From DATGKD01 sp035294855 (lineage in GTDB: Bacteria > Actinomycetota > Acidimicrobiia > Acidimicrobiales > UBA8190), in assembly GCA_035294855.1 (NCBI GenBank), contig DATGKD010000192.1, positions 1-12,412 of the forward strand: DNA of 12,412 nucleotides. The letters run 5' to 3'. The translations under genes and the position numbers were made by a program. The notes under the pieces are model-generated. The model saw nothing but the letters and a program-made list of their open reading frames with translations. It did not search any database and was not told where the DNA came from. Shown piece after piece: positions 1 to 7,106 of this stretch (position 1 is its first letter; every line of letters starts with the position of its first letter).

Positions 1-10
1 TGGCACAGCA

Positions 11-1381
11 GTGACCGTCGACGACGCACCCGCCGCGGGTACGACGCCCCACGACCAGGGCGCCGGGCAGCCCTCCGCCCCGTCCGATGACCCCACGGCT
101 GCGTGGTGGCGGCCCCCCGACGCCGCTGCGCACGGAGGTGGGAGCGGATGGGGACCGCCGGCGGCACCCACGATGTGGGGCCCCCCCGCCGGTCCCCATC
201 CCTACCGCCTCCAGCCGGCCCGGGCGATTCTCCAGGGCCTGCTCATGATCGCCCTCGTGGTCGCCGGTGTGGGCGTCGGCGTCTGGCTCGGCAACTCGCA
301 CTCCACGCCCGGAGCGTCGACGAGCGCGTCGACGCCGTCGTCTGTCCCATCCTCCGGCTCGTCGTCTGCGGGAACGCCGTTCGGCTCCTCCAATTCGCCC
401 AACACCGGCGGGTCGAACGGGTCCTCCGCCTCGCCGGCCGCCTCGCAGCTCGCGTCCCGGGTCGACCCGGGCGTCGTCGACGTCAACACGCGCCTCGGCT
501 ACAGCGGGGGCGCAGCGGCAGGGACGGGCGTGGTGCTCACGTCGTCCGGCGAAGTCCTGACCAACAACCACGTCGTGGAGGGCGCCACGAGCATCAGCGT
601 CGCCGACGTCGGCAACGGGCGTACCTATTCGGCCACGGTCGTGGGTACTGACCCGAGCGACGACATCGCCGTCATCAAGCTGACCGGCGCCTCGGGGCTC
701 GCCACCGTGCAGGTCGGCAACTCTTCGTCGGTGAGCGTGGGCGACGGCGTGGTGGCGATCGGCAACGCCGGGGGCACCGGCGGCGCGCCCAGCGTGTCGA
801 GCGGCTCGGTGACCGCGCTCGGGCAGTCCATCACCGCCTCCGACGACGCCGCCGGCACATCGGAACAGCTCACCGGCCTCATCCAGACCGACGCCTCCTT
901 GCAGCCCGGTGATTCGGGCGGCCCGCTCGTGAACGCTTCGGGCAAGGTCGTGGGGATCGACACCGCGGCCTCGAGCGGGTTCCAGTTCCAGACCGGCTCG
1001 AGCGAGAGCTTCGCCATCCCCATCGACGAGGCGATGTCGATCGCCCGCCAGATGGAGGCCGGCCACGCGTCGTCCACCGTGCACATCGGACCGAGCGCGT
1101 TCTTGGGGATCCAGGTGGCTTCGGCCGACAGCGTGGGAGCGGCGTCGAGCTCCGGCGCCGGCGTGGAAGGTGTCCTCTCCGGTACGCCCGCACAGGCCGC
1201 GGGGCTGGCGCAGGGCGACGTGATCACGGCGGTCGACGGCCAGGCCATCGACTCGCCCGCGACCCTTTCGAGCGTGATGGCCCAACACCATCCCGGTGAC
1301 CAGGTGCAGGTGACCTGGACAGACACATCCGGCCAGCAGCACACGGCGACGGTCCAACTGACGAGCGGTCCCGCCGCCTGA
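11..1381 (+). CDS. HtrA/DegP-like membrane-anchored serine protease with PDZ domain
   Basis: This is a trypsin-like S1C protease that probably degrades or processes misfolded proteins on the outer face of the membrane. Residues 1-70 are a Pro/Gly-rich cytoplasmic tail. One membrane segment lies at about 73-93, followed by a Ser/Gly/Thr-rich linker (about 96-145). The protease domain runs from about 148 to 345. The visible catalytic triad is His187 (in NNHVV), Asp218 (in DPSDDIAVIKL) and Ser302 (in GDSGGPL). A single PDZ domain follows at about 360-450 (FLGIQV, then GLAQGDVITAVDG). The size and order match actinobacterial HtrA proteins. The GTG start at 11 has only 10 bases upstream, with no stop in frame, so the true start may lie outside the window and no ribosome binding site can be judged. 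Function is confident; the exact gene name is not. Confidence 0.9.
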   Translation: MTVDDAPAAGTTPHDQGAGQPSAPSDDPTAAWWRPPDAAAHGGGSGWGPPAAPTMWGPPAGPHPYRLQPARAILQGLLMIALVVAGVGVGVWLGNSHSTPGASTSASTPSSVPSSGSSSAGTPFGSSNSPNTGGSNGSSASPAASQLASRVDPGVVDVNTRLGYSGGAAAGTGVVLTSSGEVLTNNHVVEGATSISVADVGNGRTYSATVVGTDPSDDIAVIKLTGASGLATVQVGNSSSVSVGDGVVAIGNAGGTGGAPSVSSGSVTALGQSITASDDAAGTSEQLTGLIQTDASLQPGDSGGPLVNASGKVVGIDTAASSGFQFQTGSSESFAIPIDEAMSIARQMEAGHASSTVHIGPSAFLGIQVASADSVGAASSSGAGVEGVLSGTPAQAAGLAQGDVITAVDGQAIDSPATLSSVMAQHHPGDQVQVTWTDTSGQQHTATVQLTSGPAA

Positions 1382-1419
1382 CGCGGCGGCGGCCGCCCGC
1401 AGCTCGACCACAGCTTTCC

Positions 1420-1445
1420 CCTGCCTTGCCGACCGGCGTGGCAGG
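1420..1445 (+). terminator. Stem-loop after the protease gene, possible terminator
   Basis: CCTGCC (1420-1425) pairs with GGCAGG (1440-1445), and an inner GCC/GGC pair closes a GACC loop. It begins 38 nt after the protease stop codon. There is no T-run, which is common in high-GC actinobacteria, so the terminator role is inferred from position only. Confidence 0.35.
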
Positions 1446-1491
1446 CTGAGCGTCCGGCGCGGGGGTCCCGTGCCACCGCAGGGAGGCGCTC

Positions 1492-1881
1492 ATGTCTGAG
1501 CAGGTTGACGCGACGAGCGAGCTCGCCGAGCGCGTGCGCGAGGCGTTGGAGACCGCTGACCTCGATGCCATGCGACAGCTCCTCGCGCCGGACGCGACCT
1601 GGGGTCCTCCCGACCATCCCGAGTGGGGGTGCCAGAACCGCGACGAGGTGCTCGCCTGGTTCCGGCACGGCCGCGACGGAGGAGGGCGGGCGCGCGTGAT
1701 CGACGTGATCGCCGGCCCCGACACCCTGCTCGTCGGGCTCGAGGTCACCGGCTTCCCCAGAGCAGGCCGGGACGGGCCGGTCGAGCGCTGGCAGGTGATG
1801 ACGGTGCGCCACGGCAGCGTGAAAGACATCTGCGGCTTCGACAACCGGGCCGAAGCGGCGAGGCGCGCCGGGCTTCCCTGA
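1492..1881 (+). CDS. SnoaL-like / NTF2-fold small protein
   Basis: This 129-residue protein has the layout of the SnoaL-like (NTF2-superfamily) fold. An amphipathic N-terminal helix is followed by 'ALETADLDAMRQLLAPDATWGPP', the usual helix-turn-strand opening. Then come 'NRDEVLAWFRHG' and several strands ending in 'WQVMTVRHGSVKDICGFDNRAEA'. Members are cone-shaped barrels that act as small isomerases or hydrolases or simply bind ligands; the substrate cannot be read from sequence. The ATG at 1492 is supported by GGGAGG at 1481-1486, five bases upstream. The sulfatase gene begins 37 nt downstream on the same strand, so the two may be co-transcribed. Fold assignment is fairly secure; enzymatic activity is unknown. 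Confidence 0.8.
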   Translation: MSEQVDATSELAERVREALETADLDAMRQLLAPDATWGPPDHPEWGCQNRDEVLAWFRHGRDGGGRARVIDVIAGPDTLLVGLEVTGFPRAGRDGPVERWQVMTVRHGSVKDICGFDNRAEAARRAGLP

Positions 1882-1908
1882 TCGTCGGTCCCGGCGTACC
1901 GCAAGAGT

Positions 1909-1915
1909 GGGGGAG
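1909..1915 (+). promoter_or_regulatory. Ribosome binding site that sets the sulfatase start
   Basis: The purine run TGGGGGAG ends three bases before GTG 1919. An in-frame GTG at 1907 overlaps this run and has no comparable site upstream, so 1919 is the better start. Confidence 0.6.
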
Positions 1916-1918
1916 AAC

Positions 1919-3385
1919 GTGGCGTCGAAGGCACCCAACATCGTGGTCGTGATGTCCGATCAGCACCGCGCCGACATGATGGGCTGCGCGGGCGACGCCA
2001 CCGTGCTGACTCCGACGCTCGACCGCCTGGCGGGCGACGGCGTGAGGTTCTCCCGGGTGTCGTGCCAGGGTCCGCTGTGCATGCCGGCGCGCGCGTCGTT
2101 CATGACCGAGCGGTACGTCCGTGACCACGGCGTGTACACCAACTGGGCCGAGATCCCCGCCGACGCGCCCACCTACGTGTGGGCCCTCCGGGAGGCGGGC
2201 TACCACACCGCCATGTTGGGCAAGGCGCACCTCTACCGGGACGAGATCCTGACGGCCGACCACATGGACGAGCTCGCGTGGAAGCTCACGGCGCTCGGCT
2301 TCTCCGAGGTCCAGGAGACCGGCGACAAGTTCGTGGGCAAGACGCCCACGAGGTACACCGATGCTCTCAAGGCGCGCGGCCTGCTCGACTCGTACTGTCG
2401 GCACATCGCGGCGCGCGCCTACCAGGGCGAGAACGAAGACGGCCGCAACGCCACCAAGAGCGTCCCGATGTGGGACTCGACACCGATGCCCCTGCCGGTC
2501 GACGCCTACGTGGACAGCTGGCACGGCCAGCTCGCCGTGGAGTGGATCGAGGGATACGACCGCCCCGAGCCGTTCTACTTGTTCGTGGGCTTCCCGGGCC
2601 CGCACGACCCGTGGGACGCGCCGCAGGCCGCGGTCGATCGCTACCGAGACGTCGACATCTCGATGCCCAGCTCGACGAAGCGGCCCAGCACCGAAGGCAC
2701 GGGCCGTTACGGGGCGCTGCTCGATTCCTTTTTGTGGCTTTCGGACTCCGAGACCATGACCGAGGACGCCATCAGGGGCATGCGGCGCGCGTACGCCGCG
2801 GATGTCTCGGTGATCGATGAGGCCATCGGCCGCATGGTCGGTGCGCTCGACGCGCGCGGCTTCCTGGACGACACCTGGGTCGTCTACACGAGTGACCACG
2901 GCGAGATGGGTGGCAACCACGGCCTCATGTCCAAGTGCGTGATGTACGAGCAGGCCGTCCGGGTCCCGCTCATCATCCGGCCGCCCGGGGGGACCCGGCC
3001 AGGTGTCGTCGATGCGCGCGTCGCGCACGTCGACGTCCCGGCGACGTTGCGCGCGATCGCCGGCGCCCCGGCGATCCCCGACAGCGAAGGACGGTCGCTG
3101 AGGGGATACGTGAGCGGTGACGGTGAGCCCGAACCCCGGCCCGTGCTCGTCAGCGAGAACTGGGGGTTCGCCTCGTTCGAGACGGACCGGCACAAGATCG
3201 TGGTCGACGAGGACGCGTGTGTGGCGTGCCAGCTCTTCGACCTGCACGAGGACCCGGACGAGGACCACGACCTGATCGCCGACCCATCCGCCAAAGCGAC
3301 CGTCGACCAGCTCATGGAGAGCTACGTACGGCCCTTCTTCGCCACCGCGCCGGCGCGTCCGCACGACAGCATCTTCACGGGCTGA
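1919..3385 (+). CDS. Sulfatase family hydrolase (formylglycine type)
   Basis: This is a 488-residue member of the alkaline-phosphatase superfamily, sulfatase branch, expected to hydrolyse sulfate esters or possibly phosphonate/phosphate esters. The N-terminal metal site is NIVVVMSDQHR (Asp14, Gln15). The Cys-type signature LCMPAR places the formylglycine precursor at Cys54 with Arg58. The usual Gly of the following TGR is replaced by Glu (MTER). Other expected active-site residues are Lys102 and His104 (LGKAHL), His229 (FPGPHDPW), Asp326-His327 (TSDHGEMGG) and Lys339. No signal peptide is seen, so it is probably cytoplasmic. SDQHR-type openings are common in choline-sulfatase-like and phosphonate-monoesterase-like members. 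Activity needs a formylglycine-generating enzyme, which is not in this window. An alternative GTG at 1907 would add four residues. The substrate is unknown. Confidence 0.88.
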   Translation: MASKAPNIVVVMSDQHRADMMGCAGDATVLTPTLDRLAGDGVRFSRVSCQGPLCMPARASFMTERYVRDHGVYTNWAEIPADAPTYVWALREAGYHTAMLGKAHLYRDEILTADHMDELAWKLTALGFSEVQETGDKFVGKTPTRYTDALKARGLLDSYCRHIAARAYQGENEDGRNATKSVPMWDSTPMPLPVDAYVDSWHGQLAVEWIEGYDRPEPFYLFVGFPGPHDPWDAPQAAVDRYRDVDISMPSSTKRPSTEGTGRYGALLDSFLWLSDSETMTEDAIRGMRRAYAADVSVIDEAIGRMVGALDARGFLDDTWVVYTSDHGEMGGNHGLMSKCVMYEQAVRVPLIIRPPGGTRPGVVDARVAHVDVPATLRAIAGAPAIPDSEGRSLRGYVSGDGEPEPRPVLVSENWGFASFETDRHKIVVDEDACVACQLFDLHEDPDEDHDLIADPSAKATVDQLMESYVRPFFATAPARPHDSIFTG

Positions 3386-3407
3386 CCACGCTGATCGGCC
3401 GGGTCGC

Positions 3408-4883
3408 TCAGGTCGACGATCCCGGGGGCGGGATCGTGCCCGGGCCGGTGGTGGAGCAGGCCAGGGTGGCGCCGGACAGTCCCGACGGCGGGAGAGCGGG
3501 CAGCTGGGGGAACGTCGGTGTGCCGGTGCGCAGCGCCGCCATGTCGAGGAAGTCCGTCAGGTCGTTGGCATTGGCGTCGCGGAACGTCATCGCCGGCAGG
3601 TTCCACTTGCGCTCCACCATGGCGAGCACAGACGTGTGGTCGTGGAGGACGTGGGTCAGCCCGGCGCGCACCGCGTACGGAGAGACGACGACCGCGGGGA
3701 CCCGGAACCCGTACCGCGAGAACCCGTCATAGGTGGACGCACCCGGTGGGACGACCGGTGGGATCCCGTCCGGTGCCAACGCCACGGGCGGCGGGACGTG
3801 GTCGTAGTACCCGCCGTGCTCGTCGTACACGACGACGAGCATCGTCTTCGTCCACGCCGGCGACCCGCCCACCGCGAGCACCACCTTGCGGAGGAGGTCC
3901 TCGCCCACCACGAGGTTCTGCGGGTTCTCCTGCGACTGGGTGCTGTAGTCGGGGTCGAGCAGGGAGAAGGCGGGCAGTGACCCCGCCGCGCAGTCGGCGT
4001 AGAAGGAGTCGAACGGCTTGTAGGCCGTCTGGGTCAGCACGGCGTCGTCGACCGGGTAGAGCTCCGAGGTCGTACCGGTCGGGTAGCTAGCCGTGTAGTC
4101 GACCCACGACACGCCGTGCGCGCTGAGGCGGTCGAAGATCGTGCCGTTGGCCGGAGTGGCGAGCAGCGCGTCCTGCTCGACGGTGCTGGGGCTCGTGCCC
4201 GGGCCCGGCACCGCGATGTCGTTGGTCATCCCCGACGACGTGGCCGCTATGAGGAAGCGGCGGTTGGGATCGGTCTGGCCGAGCACGCTGCAGAACCAGC
4301 GGTCGGCGATGGGGAATGCCCGCGCCAGGCCGTACAGGAACGGCAGGTCGGAACCGGACCAGTAGCCCATGGCGACCGGACCGCTCGGGGACACGACGAA
4401 CCCTCGGCAGGTCCCGTTGTCGTACTGCAGGTGGCTGGCCGTCCATTCCTGGCTCGGGGACGCCGGGAGCTGGCACGTCGTCGGCATATGGAAGGCGTGC
4501 TGCACGCCGCCTGACGAGTTGGGGTTGGTCGCGGTCACCCCGGAAGGGTTCCACGAGGTGACCCGACGCGAGCTCGTCTTGAAACCGTCACCCCGGCCGA
4601 GCAGCCCGAACAGGTTGTCGAAGGAGTGGTTCTCGAGCATGAGCACGACGATGTGCTCGATCTCGGGCAGCGTGTCGGTCCCCGGTGGGAGGTTCGGGAA
4701 GGGGACCGAGTCGGGGTACCGGAGGGCCGACCGTCCCAGGGCGGCGAGGGCGGCCGCCGCCCCAGGCGGTCCCGGCGAAGCCGTAAAGGCCAGGTCCGCC
4801 AGACGCCCCCGATCCGCCAGCGCCCAACCGGCGGCCAGGGACCCCGCCGAGACGAGGAAGCTCCGCCGGCTGACCCGTCGCAT
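3408..4883 (-). CDS. Tat-exported phosphoesterase, phospholipase C / acid phosphatase family
   Basis: This 491-residue protein belongs to the phosphoesterase family that includes bacterial phospholipase C and AcpA-type acid phosphatases. It should cleave phosphate esters outside the membrane. The N-terminus carries a twin-arginine signal (SRRSFLVSAG, Arg6-Arg7) followed by a short hydrophobic stretch. The catalytic domain opens with IEHIVVLMLENHSFDNLFG (metal ligands probably Glu84 and Asn85). It continues with GQTDPNRRF, where Thr204 is a candidate nucleophile by family analogy, and VVYDEHGGYYDHVPPP (Asp354, Glu355, His356, His362). It closes with HDHTSVL (414-420). The length suits the single-domain members, which lack the C-terminal domains of some phospholipases C. 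It converges on the sulfatase with only 22 nt between stops. No clear ribosome binding site precedes ATG 4883. Lipid versus small-phosphate substrate cannot be decided. Confidence 0.87.
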   Translation of the reverse strand: MRRVSRRSFLVSAGSLAAGWALADRGRLADLAFTASPGPPGAAAALAALGRSALRYPDSVPFPNLPPGTDTLPEIEHIVVLMLENHSFDNLFGLLGRGDGFKTSSRRVTSWNPSGVTATNPNSSGGVQHAFHMPTTCQLPASPSQEWTASHLQYDNGTCRGFVVSPSGPVAMGYWSGSDLPFLYGLARAFPIADRWFCSVLGQTDPNRRFLIAATSSGMTNDIAVPGPGTSPSTVEQDALLATPANGTIFDRLSAHGVSWVDYTASYPTGTTSELYPVDDAVLTQTAYKPFDSFYADCAAGSLPAFSLLDPDYSTQSQENPQNLVVGEDLLRKVVLAVGGSPAWTKTMLVVVYDEHGGYYDHVPPPVALAPDGIPPVVPPGASTYDGFSRYGFRVPAVVVSPYAVRAGLTHVLHDHTSVLAMVERKWNLPAMTFRDANANDLTDFLDMAALRTGTPTFPQLPALPPSGLSGATLACSTTGPGTIPPPGSST

Positions 4884-4901
4884 CGCACCGACAACGGCCG
4901 G

Positions 4902-4915
4902 AAGGCGGCCGCCTT
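4902..4915. repeat. Perfect 14-bp palindrome near the phosphoesterase start
   Basis: AAGGCGGCCGCCTT is its own reverse complement and contains a NotI site. It lies 19-32 nt upstream of the phosphoesterase ATG. As RNA it could fold into a five-pair stem with a GGCC loop; as DNA it could be an operator. Which of these applies, if either, is unknown. Confidence 0.45.
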
Positions 4916-4968
4916 ACGAGACCCTGTCCCGTGGTGCTTTAACCGCTTTGTGCGCGAATTGGGTCGAG

Positions 4969-4982
4969 GGGCCTATAGGCCC
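4969..4982. repeat. Perfect 14-bp palindrome in the divergent intergenic region
   Basis: GGGCCTATAGGCCC is a perfect dyad with an A/T centre, set between the divergent phosphoesterase and small-gene pair. The A/T-centred dyad between divergent genes is the usual look of a dimeric repressor site, but no regulator gene is adjacent. Confidence 0.45.
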
Positions 4983-5064
4983 GGGGACCGATCGTGATTG
5001 ATAGTGGTGCGAGGTCGGGTGGCATGAGCAGACGGTGCGAAAGCCAGATGGCCCGGGGGGTGCG

Positions 5065-5493
5065 ATGAAGCAGGCGGTCGTCGACAGGGGGTTCCGGTCC
5101 ACCGGCCGATACGACGGCCCCGCTTCATCGGCAGCTGCGGTCCCATCCGCCGGCACCCCACTCGTCGAGGCCACCGCCGATGGCGTCCGGGCGGTCCTCG
5201 TCGAGCGTGCCGATGCGTCGTGCGTCTTGTATCGCGGGGGCCCCGTCGGCGAGTGGCCGTCCGCGCGCCACGCCTGGGCTGCCATCAGGACGATCGATCC
5301 TCGACTCGAGTGGCGACGCTCGACCCCCGGGGTGTGGATCGGCACTCCCGGGTCTGAGCCGAGCCCCACCCACGGCGGTCTCCAGGATCCGCTCGGACGA
5401 CGGGCCACCGAGCCGGGCACGCCGGATGGGGCCGACGGTTCCTTCAGCGTCGCCCGGATGGTCCGAGCCGCCGCCGGACAGGTCCCGGCGTGA
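5065..5493 (+). CDS. Hypothetical protein, first gene of a GTGA-coupled pair
   Basis: I do not recognise this 142-residue protein. Codons are strongly G/C-ending, as in neighbouring genes, which supports real coding. The most structured part is residues 34-93. It runs from VEATADGVRAVLVERADASCVLYRG to GEWPSARHAWAAI and RLEWRRSTPGVWIG, and reads like short strands around one helix. The C-terminal 50 residues are Pro/Gly/Asp-rich and probably disordered. No signal peptide or membrane segment is visible. ATG 5065 is chosen because GGGGGG (5055-5060) stands four bases upstream. An in-frame GTG at 5035 would add ten residues without a better ribosome site. Its stop overlaps the next start as GTGA, so the two proteins are probably made together. 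Confidence 0.6.
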   Translation: MKQAVVDRGFRSTGRYDGPASSAAAVPSAGTPLVEATADGVRAVLVERADASCVLYRGGPVGEWPSARHAWAAIRTIDPRLEWRRSTPGVWIGTPGSEPSPTHGGLQDPLGRRATEPGTPDGADGSFSVARMVRAAAGQVPA

Positions 5494-5714
5494 CGCGAGC
5501 AGGCCTCGTGCACTCGAACCGGATCGCCGACGAGACTCGCACCGCCGACATCAGCATCGGTGCACGGGTCGAGGTCCGCAACGCCGCCCAGCGGACGTGG
5601 ACCCGAGGGTTTCGGATTGCTGCCCTCATCTGCGACGCCTACCTCGTCCGACGGGTGTCCGACGGGGCCGTTCTGCCCCGGAGCTTCGCCCCGGAGGATG
5701 TCCGACCCTGCTGA
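5490..5714 (+). CDS. Small SH3-like-barrel candidate protein (SDGAVLP type), second gene of coupled pair
   Basis: This 74-residue protein starts at a GTG that overlaps the upstream stop (GTGA), which suggests translational coupling; there is no strong ribosome site of its own. Residues 23-73 look like a compact beta barrel: IGARVEVRN, then TWTRGFRIAAL, CDAYLVRRVSDGAVLP, and a closing FAPEDVRP. I recall similar sequences (V-E-V-R-N, W..GF, RR.SDG.VLP..F...DVR) as uncharacterised small proteins in actinobacteria, often as a domain inside longer proteins. The pattern resembles Tudor/SH3-type small barrels that bind peptides or nucleic acid, but this is inference. It ends 12 nt from the convergent DinB gene. 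A shorter start at GTG 5508 is possible. Confidence 0.65.
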   Translation: MTRAGLVHSNRIADETRTADISIGARVEVRNAAQRTWTRGFRIAALICDAYLVRRVSDGAVLPRSFAPEDVRPC

Positions 5715-5726
5715 CGGCCCGCGCGC

Positions 5727-6194
5727 CTATCGGCCGGTAGCGCCGTCGATCGTCTCTCGCAGGATGTCCGCGTGCCCGGCGTGGCGCGCCGTTTCCTCGA
5801 GCAGGTGCAGGAGGATCCACCGCAGGTTCACGGCCGGCTCGTCGTCGAACGGCGGCCAGAGGGCATCGAGGCTGGGCGCAGCCGCCACGACCTTGTTTGT
5901 CGCATCGCAAACCATCCGGTAGCGCGCCACGGCGTGCTCGAGCGCGTCGGCGTGAACAGCGAACGCGGCGTCGTCGCTCTGCGCAAAGCGCCGAATGAGC
6001 CAGGTGATCTCGGCGTCGGCCATGTGGTTTGCGAGCCACAAGAGCGTGGTCCCGGACGGGACCCGCATGGCCGTGGCCCGGTCGTCCGCGACGCCTGACA
6101 CCTTCCGGGCAAGAGAGTCCCGCTGGTACGACAGCAGAGCGAGAAGCGTCTGGCGTTCGTCGGCCGCGAAACGCGGTGGCTTTCGGTCGGACAC
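5727..6194 (-). CDS. DinB-family protein (mycothiol-transferase-like, DUF664 type)
   Basis: This 155-residue four-helix-bundle protein belongs to the DinB/YfiT-like superfamily, many members of which are metal-dependent thiol transferases using mycothiol or bacillithiol. It has the typical opening PPRFAADERQTLLALLSYQRDSLARKVSG. The three expected metal-ligand histidines are present: His57 (NHMADAE), His138 and His141 (ARHAGHAD). The C-terminus LRWILLHLLEETARHAGHAD is the family signature. The GTG start at 6194 lies 2 nt after the stop of the RibD-C gene, so translation is probably coupled; no separate ribosome site is visible. The frame stays open far upstream, but those residues read as a shadow of the RibD-C gene. 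It resembles the second DinB protein in this window. The substrate is unknown. Confidence 0.85.
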   Translation of the reverse strand: MSDRKPPRFAADERQTLLALLSYQRDSLARKVSGVADDRATAMRVPSGTTLLWLANHMADAEITWLIRRFAQSDDAAFAVHADALEHAVARYRMVCDATNKVVAAAPSLDALWPPFDDEPAVNLRWILLHLLEETARHAGHADILRETIDGATGR

Positions 6195-6196
6195 GG

Positions 6197-6796
6197 CTAT
6201 CTGTTGACGCGGTAGTGGATGAATGTCGCCAACGGAGATTGCCGGGCGCTCACCTGTTCCAACTCGATCGATTTCGTGAAGCCGGCGTCGAAGAGGCGCT
6301 TGCCGGCTCCGAGAACGACCGGCGCCATGATCAGCCTCAGTTCCTCCACGATCTCGGCATTCAACGCCTGACGGATGGTGTCCGCGCCGCCCATGAGGTT
6401 GACGTTCCGTCCTTGCGCGGCCGCCGTGGCCTGTTCGACCGCTCGATCCAGGCCGTTCACGAAGACGAACCCCCCGTCCGGTGGTTGCTCCTGGGGTCGG
6501 TGCGTCAAGATGAAGAACGGCACCCCGAAAGGATTGGCGCCGCCCCAATGGCCGGCCGCCTCGTAGGTGGCGCGGCCGCCGATCACGCCGCCGGTGTCGG
6601 CCATGACCAGGTCGAACCACGCTTTGTCCTCGGCGAGTGGTTCGCCGCGCTCGGGTGTGTCGTAGGTCCACGGGCCCCCGAACACCCAGTAGTGGAGGCG
6701 CTCACCCCCGATGCCGAGCCCGCAGTGGGGCCCGTCGTCGGGACCGGTGATGTACCCGTCGACCGACGTCGTGATGGAGGCGATGACCTTTCCCAT
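6197..6796 (-). CDS. Dihydrofolate-reductase-like / RibD C-terminal domain protein
   Basis: This 199-residue protein has the reductase fold shared by dihydrofolate reductase and the RibD C-terminal domain. Visible landmarks are VIASITTSVDGYITGPDDGP (residues 4-23), GGVIGGRATYEAAGHWGG (69-86), FFILTHRP (94-101), NLMGGADTIRQALNAEIVEELRLIMAPVVLGAGKRLF (133-169), with the Gly-Gly turn typical of nucleotide binding. Stand-alone members of this kind are usually of unknown substrate and are not true folate or riboflavin enzymes. ATG 6796 is chosen because GGGAG (6802-6806 on this strand) stands five bases upstream and the conserved MGKVIASIT begins there. A GTG or longer extension to 6853 reads as non-domain sequence. 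It is followed after 2 nt by the DinB gene, probably one transcript. Confidence 0.88.
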   Translation of the reverse strand: MGKVIASITTSVDGYITGPDDGPHCGLGIGGERLHYWVFGGPWTYDTPERGEPLAEDKAWFDLVMADTGGVIGGRATYEAAGHWGGANPFGVPFFILTHRPQEQPPDGGFVFVNGLDRAVEQATAAAQGRNVNLMGGADTIRQALNAEIVEELRLIMAPVVLGAGKRLFDAGFTKSIELEQVSARQSPLATFIHYRVNR

Positions 6797-6960
6797 GACG
6801 GCTCCCGTTGATGTGCGATTGCGTCCCCTGGGCGGTACGGCCGAGACGGCCATCTATCCCCGCTGCCCCGGGTACCTGGCCCTGAAAGATAAAGACGTTC
6901 CTCGGCTCCCGGGCTCATCGCCTCGCTCGGGTGCCTGAGGGGCGTGTTTCGCCGCCCGGC

Positions 6961-6976
6961 GGCCGGCCGGCCGGCC
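6961..6976. repeat. (GGCC)4 tetranucleotide tandem repeat
   Basis: Four exact copies of GGCC make a 16-bp self-complementary tract, followed by GCCCCGGGGC. Such tracts can slip in copy number and form hairpins or cruciforms. It lies 131 nt upstream of the CocE start, outside any coding region. Confidence 0.6.
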
Positions 6977-6993
6977 CCGGGGCACGCGTGGTC

Positions 6994-7016
6994 GGGCCCG
7001 CGCAAGGACCGGGCCC
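6994..7016. other. Inverted repeat / stem-loop upstream of CocE gene
   Basis: GGGCCCG (6994-7000) pairs with CGGGCCC (7010-7016) around a nine-base loop. There is no T-run on either side. It may be structural noise in a very GC-rich stretch or part of the 5' leader of the CocE transcript. Confidence 0.3.
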
Positions 7017-7106
7017 CGAACAGCGTTCCTCACCGGAGCACACCGGGCTCGGCAGTGCTCCGCCTGCCTGTTGGCCGCTCCCACCACGCTCGCCCCGACT
7101 TCAACC

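Larger units (their letters stand above)
6797..7106. other. 310-nt gene-free divergent region, structured and GC-rich
   Basis: No convincing gene is seen here; the open frames are low-complexity Pro/Gly/Arg shadows. A small A/T-rich patch near 6884-6898 (GAAAGATAAAG) is the best promoter neighbourhood, and on the minus strand it reads TTATCT about 90 nt ahead of the RibD-C gene. Four GGCC units in tandem occupy 6961-6976, running into the palindrome GCCCCGGGGC (6974-6983). A seven-pair stem (GGGCCCG 6994-7000, CGGGCCC 7010-7016) follows. No clear promoter or ribosome site precedes the CocE gene. Confidence 0.5.

Noticed and set aside
314..341. Repeated CGTCGACG units in the protease gene
   Set aside because: They encode the Ser/Thr/Ala linker; codon-level low complexity explains them.
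625..1941. 438-codon open frame on the minus strand
   Set aside because: It lies opposite the protease and SnoaL genes, which have clear catalytic motifs. Its translation has no recognisable domain and is typical of antisense frames in high-GC DNA.
1745..3364. 539-codon open frame on the minus strand
   Set aside because: It is antisense to the sulfatase; rich in Arg/Val/His with no domain pattern.
4914..5513. 199-codon minus-strand frame in the divergent region
   Set aside because: It overlaps the GTGA-coupled pair. Its translation is Ser/Pro/Thr-rich with no domain, and the plus-strand frames have better codon use and the coupled stop/start.
6195..6671. N-terminal extension of the first DinB protein (fusion of about 160 residues)
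   Set aside because: These residues are the shadow of the RibD-C gene in another frame; the DinB domain begins just after GTG 6194.
7071..7106. TTG start for the CocE hydrolase
   Set aside because: It would add 12 residues (Ala/Pro/Thr) ahead of a clean signal peptide and has no ribosome site, so ATG 7107 was preferred, though not proven.
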